Assembly (NCBI GenBank): GCA_914767885.1
Contig: CAJZBQ010000064.1
Span: 434,001-498,000, forward strand
Direction of reading: 5' to 3'
Length of the DNA: 64,000 nt
DNA from: Blepharisma stoltei
Lineage: Eukaryota > Ciliophora > Heterotrichea > Heterotrichida > Blepharismidae
Below are positions 1-10,948 of this stretch, piece after piece. Within the stretch, counting starts at the first letter, position 1. Each line of letters opens with the position of its first letter. Position numbers and translations under genes: made by a program. A model generated the notes under the pieces. The model was not told where the DNA came from and made no database searches. It was given only the letters and a program-made list of their open reading frames with translations.

Positions 1-162
1 AGCCCTTTTGATTTCACATGTGGAACCCCCTTTTCACACGCGGAAAAAATTCCACACTTAGGTGGTAAAGTTCAAAAATCTGCAAATAACGATAATAATT
101 ACTTCAAAAGACAAAGAAATATTTTTTGAAAGAATTTTTCGCATCAGTGAGTTAATTTATCC

Positions 163-393
163 TAACCCCCCTCTTTAAATTGGAACAAAGCCCTTGGCAT
201 ATTTTAATATTTTTAAATCTTTAAAAAATATAAATGAGCACAATACTTTGGATTTTGATTTATTTTTATGAAGATTCAGATACTAATTGTATATAACTAG
301 TATTTTTACCTATAAAATTTTTCTATAAAGAGTTTGTTCTATTTTAAAGGTCAGTATATATTTTGTTCCAAATTTAAGAGGGGAGTGGGGTGA
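163..393. mobile_element. MITE family 2, degenerate copy
   Basis: Left end reads CCCCCCTCTTTAAATTGGAA and the right end is its approximate reverse complement (GTTCCAAATTTAAGAGGGGA). The same termini bound the IES at 41469-42061. The interior is AT-rich with no reading frame. It lies in non-coding DNA, so whether it is eliminated cannot be judged. The rest of 1-934 holds nothing I recognise apart from a lone similar end near 621. Confidence 0.6.
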
Positions 394-934
394 TTTAGAT
401 AAAGTTTTCAAATCATTCGACACATTGATCGATTTATTGAAATTTAAATTAATAAATATGCAATTTTGTATTAGACATAAAATTCTGTGAACAAATCACG
501 AAAAAGCAGAATTAGAAAGCAAAATCGAGTTTTTTGGCAAGATCAGATCAGCAGATTTAAAATTATTTCAAGTAGGGTTCACTTACTTATAGGCTTTCTC
601 TATGCAAGCAGATAGATCTAACTCCCACCTTAAATTGTAATAAATTTTGTTTTCAATAAGAAAATTTCTAGGTGAAAAATACTAATTTTTATAAATTAAT
701 ATTGATTAAATTGTAATAAAAATAAATTAAAATTCACATTATTGTACCAATTTGTATTTTTTTAAAGATTTTAAAATTTTTTTATAGAAAAAATTTAACC
801 ATGATTTTTTATTAGAATAAACGCAGGAAGTAAGGCTATTTTAAAGCTGATTGCTTATTATTAGTTATGATCCATAGTGCTTAATAGGAAATTCTTCCGT
901 TTCTAGATGAAGCAAAAGTATTTGTTAAATTTTT

Positions 935-1370
935 GATTATATCGAATATTGATAAATAAAATGGCTTTCGCTCGAGCGAAGTTAGCTCTCACTCAAGCAA
1001 TTTTATTTATAGGGTTGGTTTTTACCTCAAGAACTTCTGCACAGCAATAGCGGTTTAACTTTGGGGATAACCAAAGGAACTGCTCCTCAGTGGGCTCAAG
1101 ATCTGGAGTTTTACCCCTCAGCACATCCCAAGGGAGATGGACCCTCAGGCGGAACACGCGCAGGAGCTGAGTCGAATAAAGCCGTGGCGGCAGCAAAGCC
1201 CGTCGAAGCCGGAACACCTTATTTGCTCGTGCCTTGGCGAACAAAAGGGATCGGCCCAGCGGTCTCTGGGCCCGACACGTGTACAAATATGGTGGTAGCT
1301 CTGGAAGCGGCAACCCCGTAGGAGAAGTTAAACGTTAATAGATAATTAGTTCTAGATTATATCGAATATT
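935..1370. mobile_element. GC-rich insertion with 16-bp target duplication
   Basis: An exact 16-bp direct repeat, GATTATATCGAATATT, occurs at 935-950 and 1355-1370. Between them lies about 404 bp whose centre (1060-1320) is far richer in GC than its surroundings. Just inside the left repeat is an 11-bp inverted repeat (ATAAATAAAAT with ATTTTATTTAT) enclosing a TTCGCTCGAGCGAA palindrome. The long direct repeat and unlike composition suggest a retroposon-type insertion with target-site duplication. There is no poly-A tail, and neither strand gives a recognisable protein. Confidence 0.6.
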
Positions 1371-2193
1371 AGTAGAATTACCGTGCTAGAAAACATTGCA
1401 AGCTATTTATTTCGATCGATAGGGATAGGTACTGACACTGAAAATTTAAGAAATAATTTATTATGAATAAATAATTAAATTGCTCTCACAAGATGTTTTC
1501 AAATAGTAAATTCTAAATATCGAATTAATTATATGTTAAATACTTGCTTACTCCCCCCTCAGTGAGTGAACAAAAAAATTTAGTTCGCTCAAGGAGGGGG
1601 TTTATTTATTTTTAAACATTTTTATATAATTTTTTTAACAGTTGAATTAATTTGTAAAATTCGTTAGAAGAGATTCATTATAAAATTATCACTTATATAT
1701 TAATTTTTTCCATCAAATATTTTGGTTCGCCTAAAGAGGATGTGTTTGGCAAAAATAGTTATTTTTTCCAATGGTTTTGTTTGCTCACGGAGGGGGAGTT
1801 ATTACCTATTAATATTGAATAATTTTTAATTAATAGAGCATAATAAGAATTCAAATTATTCTACATAATTTATTGAAAAATCTAATATGGTGACAAATTT
1901 TGTGCAATTTTTACTTCAAGGATTAGTTTAGATTATATCAATTAATAATGAAAAGATAAAGCTAAAATTATATTGAGAAACACTGTTATTTATAAGAATT
2001 AAATGGCAAGCATCTAATAGAAAGTCTACTGATATCATTCAAAATTTTTAATATTCTAAAATTCACTTATTCCTCTGGCATTTGCTCAGCTTGCCTCTAA
2101 CTCAGGCTAAGATCATGCCTTGCAGGATATTAAGTTTTTTAGCTTGCCAGATTTATTATTTAATGTCAAAATTTTCTCTAATTAAATAAGCAC
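1371..2193. other. AT-rich spacer downstream of the ABC gene
   Basis: Apart from the MITE at 1548-1801, no coding frame, repeat or RNA gene was seen. The segment is AT-rich and separates the GC-rich insertion from the 3' end of the ABC transporter gene. Confidence 0.5.
1548..1801. mobile_element. MITE family 1 copy (TTA-flanked)
   Basis: Flanked by TTA at 1548-1550 and 1799-1801. It begins CTCCCCCCTC and ends GGAGGGGGAG. The left end folds back through GTGAGTGAACAAA and TTTAGTTCGCTCA, and the right end carries the family box ending TTTGCTCACGGAGG. About 251 bp, diverged from the young 386-bp copies. It is not inside a recognisable gene. Confidence 0.8.
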
Positions 2194-5100
2194 TTAAACA
2201 TTTAATTTTCTAAACAAGTATTGTGATTCTTCTCGCCCTGTATGCATAATAAAATTCCTAAATAATGAATCTTCTTTTTCTGCCAGCTCTTTGGGGGAGC
2301 CAATCTCTTTGCAAGTCCCTTCTTCCATTACAATAATCATATCGCTATCAACAATTGTCCTAACTCCCCCTTCGGTGAGCGAACAAAACATTGGAAAATC
2401 CCTATTTTTCGACCAAAAACTGCAAACTGCAAAAATATTTTTAATAGTTAATTCTGATTAATTTTAAACAGTTTGCATTTTAAACATAAATCTTACAAAT
2501 TGAATTAATATTTGCTTTCCAATTTTCCAATTTAGAATTTTTTTAAATTTTGAAAAAAAAAAAATTATTATATAAAATTCATATATAAATTTATTAAAAC
2601 AAATAAACCCTAGTGAACAAAAAAATTTTGTTCGCTCACGGAGTGGGGGCAGTAAGTCTGTGTGCAATAATGAGCAAAGTGCAGTCTTTAAACTTGTTGT
2701 TTATTTTATTATGGATAATTTTATCAGTTTTATGGTCAACGTTTGAGGTAGCTTCATCCATCACCACAATTTTATTATTTCTAATAAAAACCCTTGCAAG
2801 ACATACTAATTGTTTTTCTCCTTCAGAGAGACTTACGTTATCACCTGTAAAAATAGTATTGAGACCATTAGGCAAAGAAGCTATAAGCTTAGACAAATGT
2901 GCCCTTTTACAGGCTTTTAAAACTTCTTGGTCTGAGTGCTCATGGAAGGGGTCGATGTTGTCTCGAAAGCTTGATATAAAAATGACAGGAAATTGAGGGA
3001 TCACAGACATTTTGCGGCGTAAATTGTGGAGACTGACGTTTCGGTAGTCTTGATCATCAATAAAAATGGTGCCAACAGATGGGTTTACAAGCCTAAAAAG
3101 AACTTGCATGATTGAAGTTTTTCCTGAGCCTGTCCTCCCAATAATTCCAACTTTTTGGCCCGGATTTATTAAAATATTCAAATCGTGCAAGGAATAGGGC
3201 AAATTTTCTTGGTATTTCATAGATAAATCTTTTATTTCGATTTTTCCTTTACTTATTGTAAAAGGCACATCATTTTCAAACTCCCCTTCAGGAGGTAGCT
3301 CTGCATACTCCATAAGTCTTTGAGGAGAAGCCATCAAATTGTTTGATTCGATAAGGCATTCTGACCAAAAACAATAGATGACCCAGGCAATTAGTAAGCA
3401 AATGCACATTGCAGCTAAGCTTTCGTCAACATAATCTTTGTATAGGACTATAACAAATCCATTAAGGACGCAGATGAGAGCAGCACCAAGAGCCACGTGT
3501 ATTGTATAGAACCTTACTATAAGCTCGACGCTGATATTACATCTAAGATTGTATTCAATAGCAGCTTTCATATCAGAAGTAAATTTCTTTTGAAGACTTA
3601 GGGACCTTATTGTTACAATTCCATATAAGGTAGCATATGCCATCGTTAGAATAGGGCTTTTTGAAGCTAGCTCAATTTCTCTAAATTTCTCTGATAAAAA
3701 ATAATCTTTACAAGATTTTTTCGAAAATTAAAAAAATATTTATTTTTTGTTTTTTAAGGAAGAATAAGTGCTTTAGTAATAGGAACAAGCTTTTTAGAAA
3801 GTCATATTACGTATCATATATACAATAAAACGAGCCCTATATCTGGAAGTATAAAGATACTTATTATGACTAAAACAGATATAAAATCAATTGAGTCGAA
3901 TAAGAATGTTGGGAAGAAAAAAGAAAAACATTCGTCCATCAGAAATGTATCTTTAGAAAAGCGATTTAGCATTCTTCCCGACGGATTTTTATCGAAATAG
4001 ACTGATTCAGTCTTGGCAATTCCTTCTAGAGCTTTATTGTGAAGTTTCTCTCCTCCTTTCGTAATCCCATAAACTAATACCCAATATCTGATATATATAA
4101 AAAGATATATACTCTTATTATTAAAAAAACCTGTCTATATATAAATTTCCTTAAAATCATCTAATGTCAATTTGTTTCTAAATAATAGCTTGAACTAAAT
4201 TCAATGCATTTGCATATACCGTAAAAACAATAGCACAAAAAATCCACAAATTTATCATTTCATCTTGATCATCGTCTGACTCTTTAGTCCATATCACAAG
4301 CCATAGCACTGGAGCTGAGCAAACAGCTTGTGTAAGAACCACAATAGCCGCTAGCAGCCCAAAGCTCCACATCGATGTAAATCCAAATTTCAAAAACTTA
4401 TAATAAGTCGCAAACGTGACATCTTCTAGCGCTTTTTCATCTCCTTGCAGCACTATTGCTTTTTCTCCTTTTTCTGTGCTTTTTATCTCATCTACCCCCA
4501 TTTTTCTCGAGTCTTGTTCTTTTTCATCTTTCTGTTTAAGCTCATCTATAATAAAATGCAAATCTTCTCTACTGTTGAGCTCTTCACATGCCCCGAAAAA
4601 CAATTGTTTCCCTTGGTTTAGGACTAGAATTTTATCAGCTTGAGAAATTGTGTGAACTTGGTGAGTTACCAATATGACGGTTTTTCCTTTTAAAAAGGTT
4701 TTAATGCATTGATTGAATATATGAGAGCCAACTTGTGTATCTACAGCACTTAGAGGATCATCAAGCAAAATAATGTCTTTATTAGCATATACAGCTCTTG
4801 CCAAGCTAATTCTTGCTTTTTGGCCTCCACTTAGAGTAGCTCCATTATCACCTATAAGGGTTTCATCGCCTGATGGCAGCTGTGATAAATCCATGTCAAG
4901 TCCACAAGCTTTTACAGCTTCATTGTAAACTTCTTCTTTATATTCGTTGTCCATCAAAATATTTTGCTTTATTGAGCCTGATATGATTCAAGGATTTTGA
5001 CCTGTATAAGAAAAATTTCCTTTGTAGTTGACAATCCCGTTCAAAGGATAGATTTCGTGTAATAGTCCCAGCAAAAGGCTACTTTTTCCGCTTCCTATAG

Positions 5101-6957
5101 GCCCTATAACGATCATAAACTCTCCTTGTTTTAATGAAAAATTCAGGCTGCTTATAGCAATATCATCAGTTTTTTCGTCTTTTAGCAAACTTTTAGATGA
5201 ATTTTCTGATTCCTCATTTTTTGGAGATTTATTTGAATAGGAAAATGTTGCATTTTCTGCTGAGATCGCCAAGTCTTTACTATCATCAGAATTATCATAA
5301 TACATTTTTTCACTTAAGAGCATAATTTTGGTGATTCTTTCCATGGTGGATTTTATCATAATTAATGTAAAAAACGACAAATCACTCATTTTGCATGATA
5401 AAATGCTTCTTAGCTCTTTGCTAAGATAATTGAGGAACTCCTCTGATACCTAGTTGCTGTTCTTCTCTACTCTTACTTATGCTGTCTGCTTTTAACTCGC
5501 TCTCTCCAGAAATGGGCTTGCATACTATTGGAGTGTAGTGGACTATAGTGCCTGCCCTTCAAACAAGGGTTGCTCATCCAGAAAATCCGAATTTTCTGAT
5601 CAAGTTGCCTACCAGATGAAAATCAAACCAGGAATCAGTGCCTGGAATCGCGCTAGAGAAATTCCTGACAGGCAGAGTGTTACCCTTCATGGTTTTGCTG
5701 GGCCCTCGCTATTCTAGCTCTGGCAGTTCACCTTTTTTAATGAAAATCCTGAACTGGAAGTGAGCATGGGCTAAATCCAAGATTCCACTCAAGCAAACCC
5801 AGCAAATCTCCCCTGATGCACATCTCCGAACACTCCCCTGTTTTCCATGGGTGTAGGTTTCCCAGCTGCAGAAGGAAGTTGCCTCACCTTTAATTTTAAT
5901 GCATACATGATAAAAAGCAATTTAAAAGTAAAATCGTGACAACACAAAAAAGTTTTTCAGTCTCAAGTTTATTTCCAGTGTATACATATGACGAAAAAGT
6001 CACTAAAAGTGTTAAAGCAATCCCAGTAGCTGCAATTGTAACAATCGTTGCATAGACACCATACATATTGAACTTCTCTTGAGTTTCCCCTCTTCTTTCA
6101 TCATATATAATCTTCAAGTATTGATCTTCCATCCCATATAGTTTGACAGCCCTTATCCCTTCAATCAAATTTGCAATCATTTTTAGCCTCCTATCAGTAT
6201 GTGCCGCAACTCGACCTCGATATTTTTCAGTCCTTCTTGAATTTAATAAAAGAATCGGAGAGTGTATAATCGCTATTACCAAGCCTAAAATACCGGTCCA
6301 TCCTATCAGAAACCAAATAATTAAAAAAGATCCAATAAAAAATACAGGCGCTGCTAATATCATCATAGTTGGCACAAGCCCATGCAAAAATTCCAGCTCA
6401 GCAGCTATCAAACTTGGAACAGTGCCTTTATAGTCTCCTTGAGAAATTTCTGAAAAAGAGGTCTTTAAGACTTTTTTGTAAATTATATATGGGACAATAG
6501 CTTTGACTCGAGAAATAAGCAGGCGGACTTTGAAATGAGCCCAGTGAAAAATGTAGAAGGAAAAAAAAGTTGTGATTGCAAATAAGGAGGCAAAAATAAG
6601 CCCATCTCATACACTGGCACCATCGTCATTGATATAGTCTACCAAGCATATTAGGATAACTGCCTGAACAAGTCCTAGGTTAAACCCAACAATACCTACA
6701 AGGCAATATCTTAAGTAGTCTCATCCTACAGCTCTTCATAAAGCTTTATAAAAGGAAGGATGCTTTAATTTTATTTCTTTTCCCCATTCAGATTCTAATT
6801 TTTCTATTGAGGTCTCAAATTTAAGCCTCGAAGGTATTTTTATAACGTTTGAAGGACTTGGGGGGTTTTTGCTCCAAAACTTAATTGGCTGGTAAGCCCA
6901 TGTCATGAAAGTGTCTTCAAAAACTGTTGCTTCATCATATGCAAACTTCTTTTCCAT
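2194..6957 (-). CDS. ABC transporter, ABCC/MRP-type full transporter
   Basis: An ATP-driven membrane exporter of the ABCC type, about 1,271 residues after removing four IESs (2361, 3709, 4098, 5399); the remaining 3,816 nt is a whole number of codons. Order: TMD1 (about residues 90-390), NBD1 with Walker A GPIGSGKSS near 450, signature LSGGQ near 540 and Walker B ILLDDPLSAVD, then TMD2 (about 650-980), then NBD2 with Walker A GRTGSGKTS near 1056, the variant signature LSEGEKQ, Walker B VVMDEATSNVD and the H-loop IIAHRL. NBD1 has Asp where a catalytic Glu would sit, usual for ABCC proteins, so only the second site is expected to hydrolyse well. Several Trp codons are TGA, for example in GQNPWIISGS. 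Substrate cannot be told. The start follows an AT-rich leader and the stop is TAA. Confidence 0.93.
2361..2655. mobile_element. MITE-derived IES in ABC transporter
   Basis: Flanked by TAA at 2361-2363 and 2653-2655. It starts CTCCCCCTTCGGTGAGCGAA and ends near TTCGCTCACGGAGTGGGGGC. Removing 292 bp joins IIAHRL to RTIVDSDMIIV, the conserved end of NBD2, in frame. If retained, the protein loses its last 60 or so residues. Confidence 0.9.
3709..3766. other. Short TA-bounded IES (56 bp) in ABC transporter
   Basis: A very AT-rich 56-bp insert between TA dinucleotides at 3709 and 3765. On the coding strand the unexcised reading ends in TAA. Removal gives ITKALKDYFLSEKFREIELA, the expected join within TMD2 of an ABCC protein. 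Confidence 0.82.
4098..4187. other. Short TA-bounded IES (about 88 bp) in ABC transporter
   Basis: An AT-rich insert with an in-frame TAG. Joining at TA gives LNLVQAIYIRYWVLVYG within TMD2 and keeps the frame. The flanking TATATATA run makes the exact TA used ambiguous by a few bases. Confidence 0.75.
5394..5915. mobile_element. 512-bp insertion/IES with 10-bp direct repeats in ABC transporter
   Basis: CATGATAAAA occurs at 5394-5403 and 5906-5915, with a TA inside it. Removing 512 bp restores LLLNCFLSCKMSDLSFFT within TMD1. The insert is clearly GC-richer than the other IESs, has no terminal inverted repeat and no open frame. Around 5578-5612 it shares a diverged CCAGAAAATyCGAA...TTTTCT core with 62806-62850. 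This suggests a non-autonomous retroposon excised as an IES. Confidence 0.78.
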
Positions 6958-7437
6958 ATAAAAATAATTACCGTTTTTGATAAATGCCCTTTAAAGATTC
7001 AATAAATTAAGGATATAGTTTATACTTTAGAATAAATCATTGCTATACATTAGCAATTTTTGTTTTTTTATAACCAAATGATTTAACGAAGTTCTTTTGA
7101 AATTAATATGGCATTAATTTTTAAGTTTAAAACAATGTATATATGCATTTTTTCCGTTGCGATATTCAATGAAATCACAAATCAACCTATTAAATGCTAT
7201 CTTATATGATATCAGAGTATATTTTAAATTTCTGAAAGAAAATTAATAAGTTAGAAACTTCATTTTTTAACGGAATTCTGAGATTATTTGAATTTTCTCT
7301 AATATTTCATTCGCATATTTAAAGAATTCATAGCTTACTTGCTTGAATCAATTTGGATTAGAAAATTCAAATTATAAAACGAGAAATAAGGAATTATAAA
7401 AATAATCCCATGCAATAAGGACTAAAATCACTAACTT

Positions 7438-7692
7438 TATCCCCTCCGTGAAAATTTGGTTCACAGAGGGTTTTTTTTTTTTTTTAAAACAAAAAATTGG
7501 TAAGCAAATATTAATTTAATTGGTTTAAAATTAAGCAGAATTAGCGAGAGATTTTATTATAATAATTATTAATTATATAAAAAAATATTTTGTTTATTAA
7601 ATTTTTCAATTAAACAAGTTTTGGTCGCTCACGGTGGGCTTTTGGGCAAAAAATAGGATTTTTTCAATGGTTTTGCTCGGAGAGGGGGAGTA
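7438..7692. mobile_element. MITE family 1 copy, upstream of ADA gene
   Basis: TA at 7438-7439 is followed by TCCCCTCCGTG, with a short foldback through GTGAAAATTTGGTTCAC. The right end is CTCGGAGAGGGGGAG then TAA at 7691. The interior matches the family's AT-rich middle. Diverged copy of about 253 bp. Confidence 0.75.
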
Positions 7693-7727
7693 AGTTAATT
7701 TTTTTAATTGCTAGTCAGCTAATTTCC

Positions 7728-8044
7728 TTACTCCCCCCTCCGTTTAACAAACAAATACTAGAAAAATCCTGAAAGCCTACCTTCCTTGAGTGAACAAAAC
7801 AATTTTTATGATAAAAAAATTAGATAAATAAATGTTAATTATTATAACGAAATCTCTAGCTAATTCTATTTAATTTTAAACAAATTGCATTTTAAAACAT
7901 TAATTTTATAAATTAAATAAATATATATCTTTTAAACTTCGAAAAATAACTACTATAAAGTTTCATATAAACTTTTAAAAAAAAATTTTCACTTCTATAC
8001 GAGTGAACAAAATTTTTTGTTAGCTCACGGAGGGGGGTGAGTTA
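7728..8044. mobile_element. MITE family 1 copy, 10 bp before the ADA start
   Basis: Flanked by TTA at 7728-7730 and 8042-8044. Left end CTCCCCCCTCCG, right end TTAGCTCACGGAGGGGGG. About 314 bp. In germline DNA it separates the ADA start codon from any promoter further upstream. Confidence 0.8.
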
Positions 8045-8054
8045 AAAAATTCTG

Positions 8055-9476
8055 ATGGATATCTATTCCCTCATAAACTCTCTGCCCAAAGCAGAAGTCC
8101 ATACTCACCTCGAGATTTCTCTCACAATTGACAGAGTCTATGAAATCGCTAACAGAAACGGAATAATTCTGCCTCTCTCTCACGAAGACTGCCTCTATAA
8201 ATCCTCCCACTTCAATGACTTGCCAGATTTTTTATCAGTATTGCTTACCCTCTAGATCTGTAAGCGAGCAAAACCTTTAAAAAAAATAATTCCCAAAAAA
8301 CCACCCTCCAGAGAAAACAAATAATTTTTTAATATAATTTTTTTTTTTGAAAAATACTTTGATATATAAGTAATAATTAAATCTCTACTTAATTTTAAAT
8401 TTGTTTTCAAATTAGGAAAAATATTTCTAAAAAAAAAACTGATTGAGTGAATAAAATTTTTGGTTCAATTGAAATTGAGGAGGGGGAGTTACAGTCTCAC
8501 AGGCCTTAAAGTTTGAGCAGGATTTCTATGAGCTAGCTTTAAGCTACTTTAAAATTTCCCATGAAAATAACATTGTTTATGCTGAGCCTCAATATCATTG
8601 CTTCAATTATACGACATATGGAATCCAACCAGAAACAATTTTAAATGGGATTTGGAGAGCTGTTCAAGAAGCTGAAACAACTTATGGGATAAAAACTAAT
8701 TTATTATATGGAATTGCCAGAGAGGCCACTATTGAGGATTCCTTAAAAACAATACATTTTGCGAAGCACCATTCTGAGAAGTTTAAAGGGATTGCATTTG
8801 CGGGGAGCGAAATGATAAATTCACCTAATTCCCTCCTCCGTGAGCAAACAAAACCATTGGAAAAATCCCTATTTCTTTGGTAAGAACCCCACCCTCCATG
8901 AACGAACAATGAGCGAATAATTTTTTTTACCAACGGATGGGGAGTAAGCATTATAAGCCAATTTTTGATCTTGCCTATAATTTAGGACTTACTGGGCCTA
9001 ATAATGAATATTTGGCAGTACATTCAGGTGAGGAAGCTCCTCCTGACGTAATGATTGATACTCTTCGTACACTTAATGTCAGTAGAATTGACCATGGAGT
9101 CAGGGCTGTAGAGGATCCGTTTCTTTTGAAATTCTTAAGTCAAAATCAGGTTCCTATAGATATGTGCCCTATTTCCAACAGAGCTTTAAAAGTCCTGGAT
9201 AGATTTACCAATACCGACTATATTTATAACGATTTTTTAAATAGTGGATGCTTGATCTCTATAAATACTGATGGGCCTACTTGGGGCGGAGGAGCCATGG
9301 TAGAAAATTATATTGATTTCTGCAATCATAACACTGGGTTGAGTTCCGAAGAATTAGCAAAAAAAATAATTGAGCTATCAAAAAATTCTTTTAAGTGCAC
9401 GTTTTTGGATCAAAAAATTAAGAACGATTATATAAACCAGGTAGAAAAAGCGGCAAATGATTATTTTGAAATTTAA
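8055..9476 (+). CDS. Adenosine/adenine deaminase-like metal hydrolase
   Basis: Purine-salvage deaminase of the amidohydrolase superfamily, 352 residues after removing two MITE IESs (244 and 119 bp); the spliced length is a whole number of codons. The N-terminal metal motif is LPKAEVHTHLE. Further on are HSGEE (zinc-adjacent His and catalytic Glu), RIDHGVRA (catalytic His), CPISN, and INTDGP at the site that is usually STDDP or NSDDP. The first Asp, a metal ligand, is kept. The second, which contacts the purine in classic ADA, is Gly, so substrate preference may differ. The start is the first ATG and agrees with the usual short N-terminus of the family. Stop TAA. Confidence 0.92.
8245..8491. 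mobile_element. MITE-derived IES 1 in ADA gene
   Basis: Flanked by TTA at 8245-8247 and 8489-8491. Left CCCTCTAGATCTGTAAGCGA, right GAGGAGGGGGAG. Removing 244 bp joins DFLSVLL to TVSQALKFEQDFYELAL in frame. This is a diverged copy; only the ends and the AT-rich core are recognisable. Confidence 0.88.
8826..8947. mobile_element. MITE-derived IES 2 in ADA gene (119 bp)
   Basis: Flanked by TAA at 8826-8828 and 8945-8947. Left TTCCCTCCTCCGTGAGC, right AACGGATGGGGAG. Removal joins GSEMINSP to KHYKPIFDLAY. It is an internally deleted copy that keeps little more than its two ends, showing that the ends suffice for recognition if it is excised. Confidence 0.88.
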
Positions 9477-9610
9477 AGCTTTTAGTGAATAATAGAAATG
9501 GCTTAAAAAATATGACTTCAAATAATCTTAATGTGGGTGCTTAAAACGCTCTCATGCTTGATTTCAGAAAATAGTTGGCATGATATTTATAAAATAAAAA
9601 ATAAAAATTC

Positions 9611-9920
9611 TTACTCCCCCTCTGTGAGTGAACAAAACCATTGGAAAAATCCCTATTTTTTGCCCAAAAACCCACCTCTATGATTGAACAAAATGTTTTT
9701 AATAGAAAAAATTTTATTGAAAAAAAATTAGATATATAAGTGATAATTATATAAAGAAATCTCTTGCTAATTATCATTAATTTTGAACAGCTTGCGTTTT
9801 AAAAACATAAATTTTTTAAATTACATTAATATTTGATTTCCAATTTTAAATTTCTAGAAAAAAATTAACCCACTCCGTTAGCGAACAAAATTTTTTTGTT
9901 CGCTCACGGAGGGGAGAGTA
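9611..9920. mobile_element. MITE family 1 copy (intergenic)
   Basis: TTACTCCCCC at 9611 and GGAGGGGAGAGTA ending at 9920. It appears reversed relative to the young copies: the perfect foldback (GAACAAAATTTTTTTGTTC) is at the right end. About 307 bp between the ADA and PTPS genes. Confidence 0.8.
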
Positions 9921-9981
9921 AGCAAAATATCATCAATATATTTAGTAAAACAATTTAAAAAAAACCCCTTCAAATAGCTTA

Positions 9982-10260
9982 AATTCATTATGCTTAAGTT
10001 TAAGATTACTCTTCTATAAGTCTAGATTCTTGGGGTCTTAACTTTGACTGACAGTTCTAAATAGCTGTAGGTAAGACCAGCTTAGCCGTCCCTTTTCATG
10101 TCCACAGTCTCCTAGGGCCTCTCTGTCTACACTAGCCTCAGTGTAGTTCACTTCTCTTTGAGCCAAAACCCTTAAGGAGCTGTAAAATCCTCTCACTGAG
10201 TTCAGCTATAGGGCCGTTGTCCTTCCCTAGCTTCCATTTTTAATTATGTCAATTCATTAT
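9982..10260. mobile_element. Candidate insertion with 10-bp direct repeats
   Basis: AATTCATTAT is found at 9982-9991 and 10251-10260, enclosing about 260 bp whose centre (10040-10235) is GC-richer than its flanks. No frame and no inverted repeat. It resembles the other direct-repeat-flanked insertions in this window, but the repeat is AT-rich and could be chance. Confidence 0.4.
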
Positions 10261-10441
10261 AACTTTAAGCCATCATCTATAAGATGTACACTCATAACCT
10301 ACAAAGACCGTTTTCTTTATGCATCCTGCAGAAAAATATCAATGTTTTTCTTTTTTCCCGAAACCCATATTAGCTCATTCTGATAAGTTAAAAATGCCAC
10401 AAGCCTATTTCATATTATCATTGCTTACTGAGTATCGTAAA

Positions 10442-10948
10442 ATGGAAATTCAACAAGAAACTTATTCGACTACTTATGCATCCCAAGGAAGTTATTTCAG
10501 CAGCTCTCACTATCATCAAATAGAATTTCTTCATGGCCATGACTATCATCTTTCGCTAACAGTTAATTCAACCCAACTTTTAGATGGAGAAATTATTAAA
10601 AGCTCTAAAATAAAAGCTCTAATAGAAGAAATTTGTGTAGGATATGATCACAAAATTTTTATAACTGAATCAGGCGTAGGGCATGAAGTTGAAGATTTAG
10701 GCGATCATGTCGGGCTGACTGTTCGAGGACTCTCTTATGAATTTCCAAAACGTCTTTGTGTTTTTTTGCCAATTGTCTTAGGCACTTGTGAAGAGATATC
10801 TCGATATTTAAGCTTAAATATCGCTAATCGTCTCAGAAGCGAGCTTGAGATGAACCCAGGCATCTATGCTATAAATGTGAAGATTTCTGAGGTGTATAAA
10901 CAGCAAGAAGCTTCCACAATTCTAGAAATAAAGGAGCATAAATTTTAA
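10442..10948 (+). CDS. 6-pyruvoyltetrahydropterin synthase / QueD family protein
   Basis: A T-fold enzyme of pterin or deazapurine metabolism, 168 residues. The Zn ligands are visible as SSHYH and LHGHDYH. CEEISRYLSLNIANRL and the C-terminal KISEVYKQQEAS match the ends of the fold. The catalytic Cys of classic PTPS/QueD, four residues before HGH, is Ile here, but Glu sits three residues before HGH (IEFLHGH), as in Plasmodium-type PTPS-III. The chosen ATG (after ATCGTAAA) aligns with the paralogue at 43707-44292; an upstream in-frame ATG at 10319 would add 41 unlike residues. It has no IES, unlike its paralogue. Substrate unknown. Confidence 0.82.
   Translation: MEIQQETYSTTYASQGSYFSSSHYHQIEFLHGHDYHLSLTVNSTQLLDGEIIKSSKIKALIEEICVGYDHKIFITESGVGHEVEDLGDHVGLTVRGLSYEFPKRLCVFLPIVLGTCEEISRYLSLNIANRLRSELEMNPGIYAINVKISEVYKQQEASTILEIKEHKF

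Larger units (their letters stand above)
6958..8054. other. Divergent intergenic region, ABC and ADA genes
   Basis: The 1.1-kb space between two divergently transcribed genes is AT-rich and largely filled by two family-1 MITEs (7438-7692, 7728-8044). The 480 bp next to the ABC start holds no recognised feature, although its promoter must lie there. The second MITE ends 10 bp before the ADA start codon. Confidence 0.5.

Noticed and set aside
1061-1321. GC-rich open frames on both strands (106 and 86 codons)
   Set aside because: Both follow from high GC lowering stop frequency; neither has recognisable protein features, and the segment is better explained as an insertion.
7070-7430. Additional IES or gene in the ABC/ADA spacer
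   Set aside because: AT-rich with no repeat ends, frame or direct repeat that I could support.
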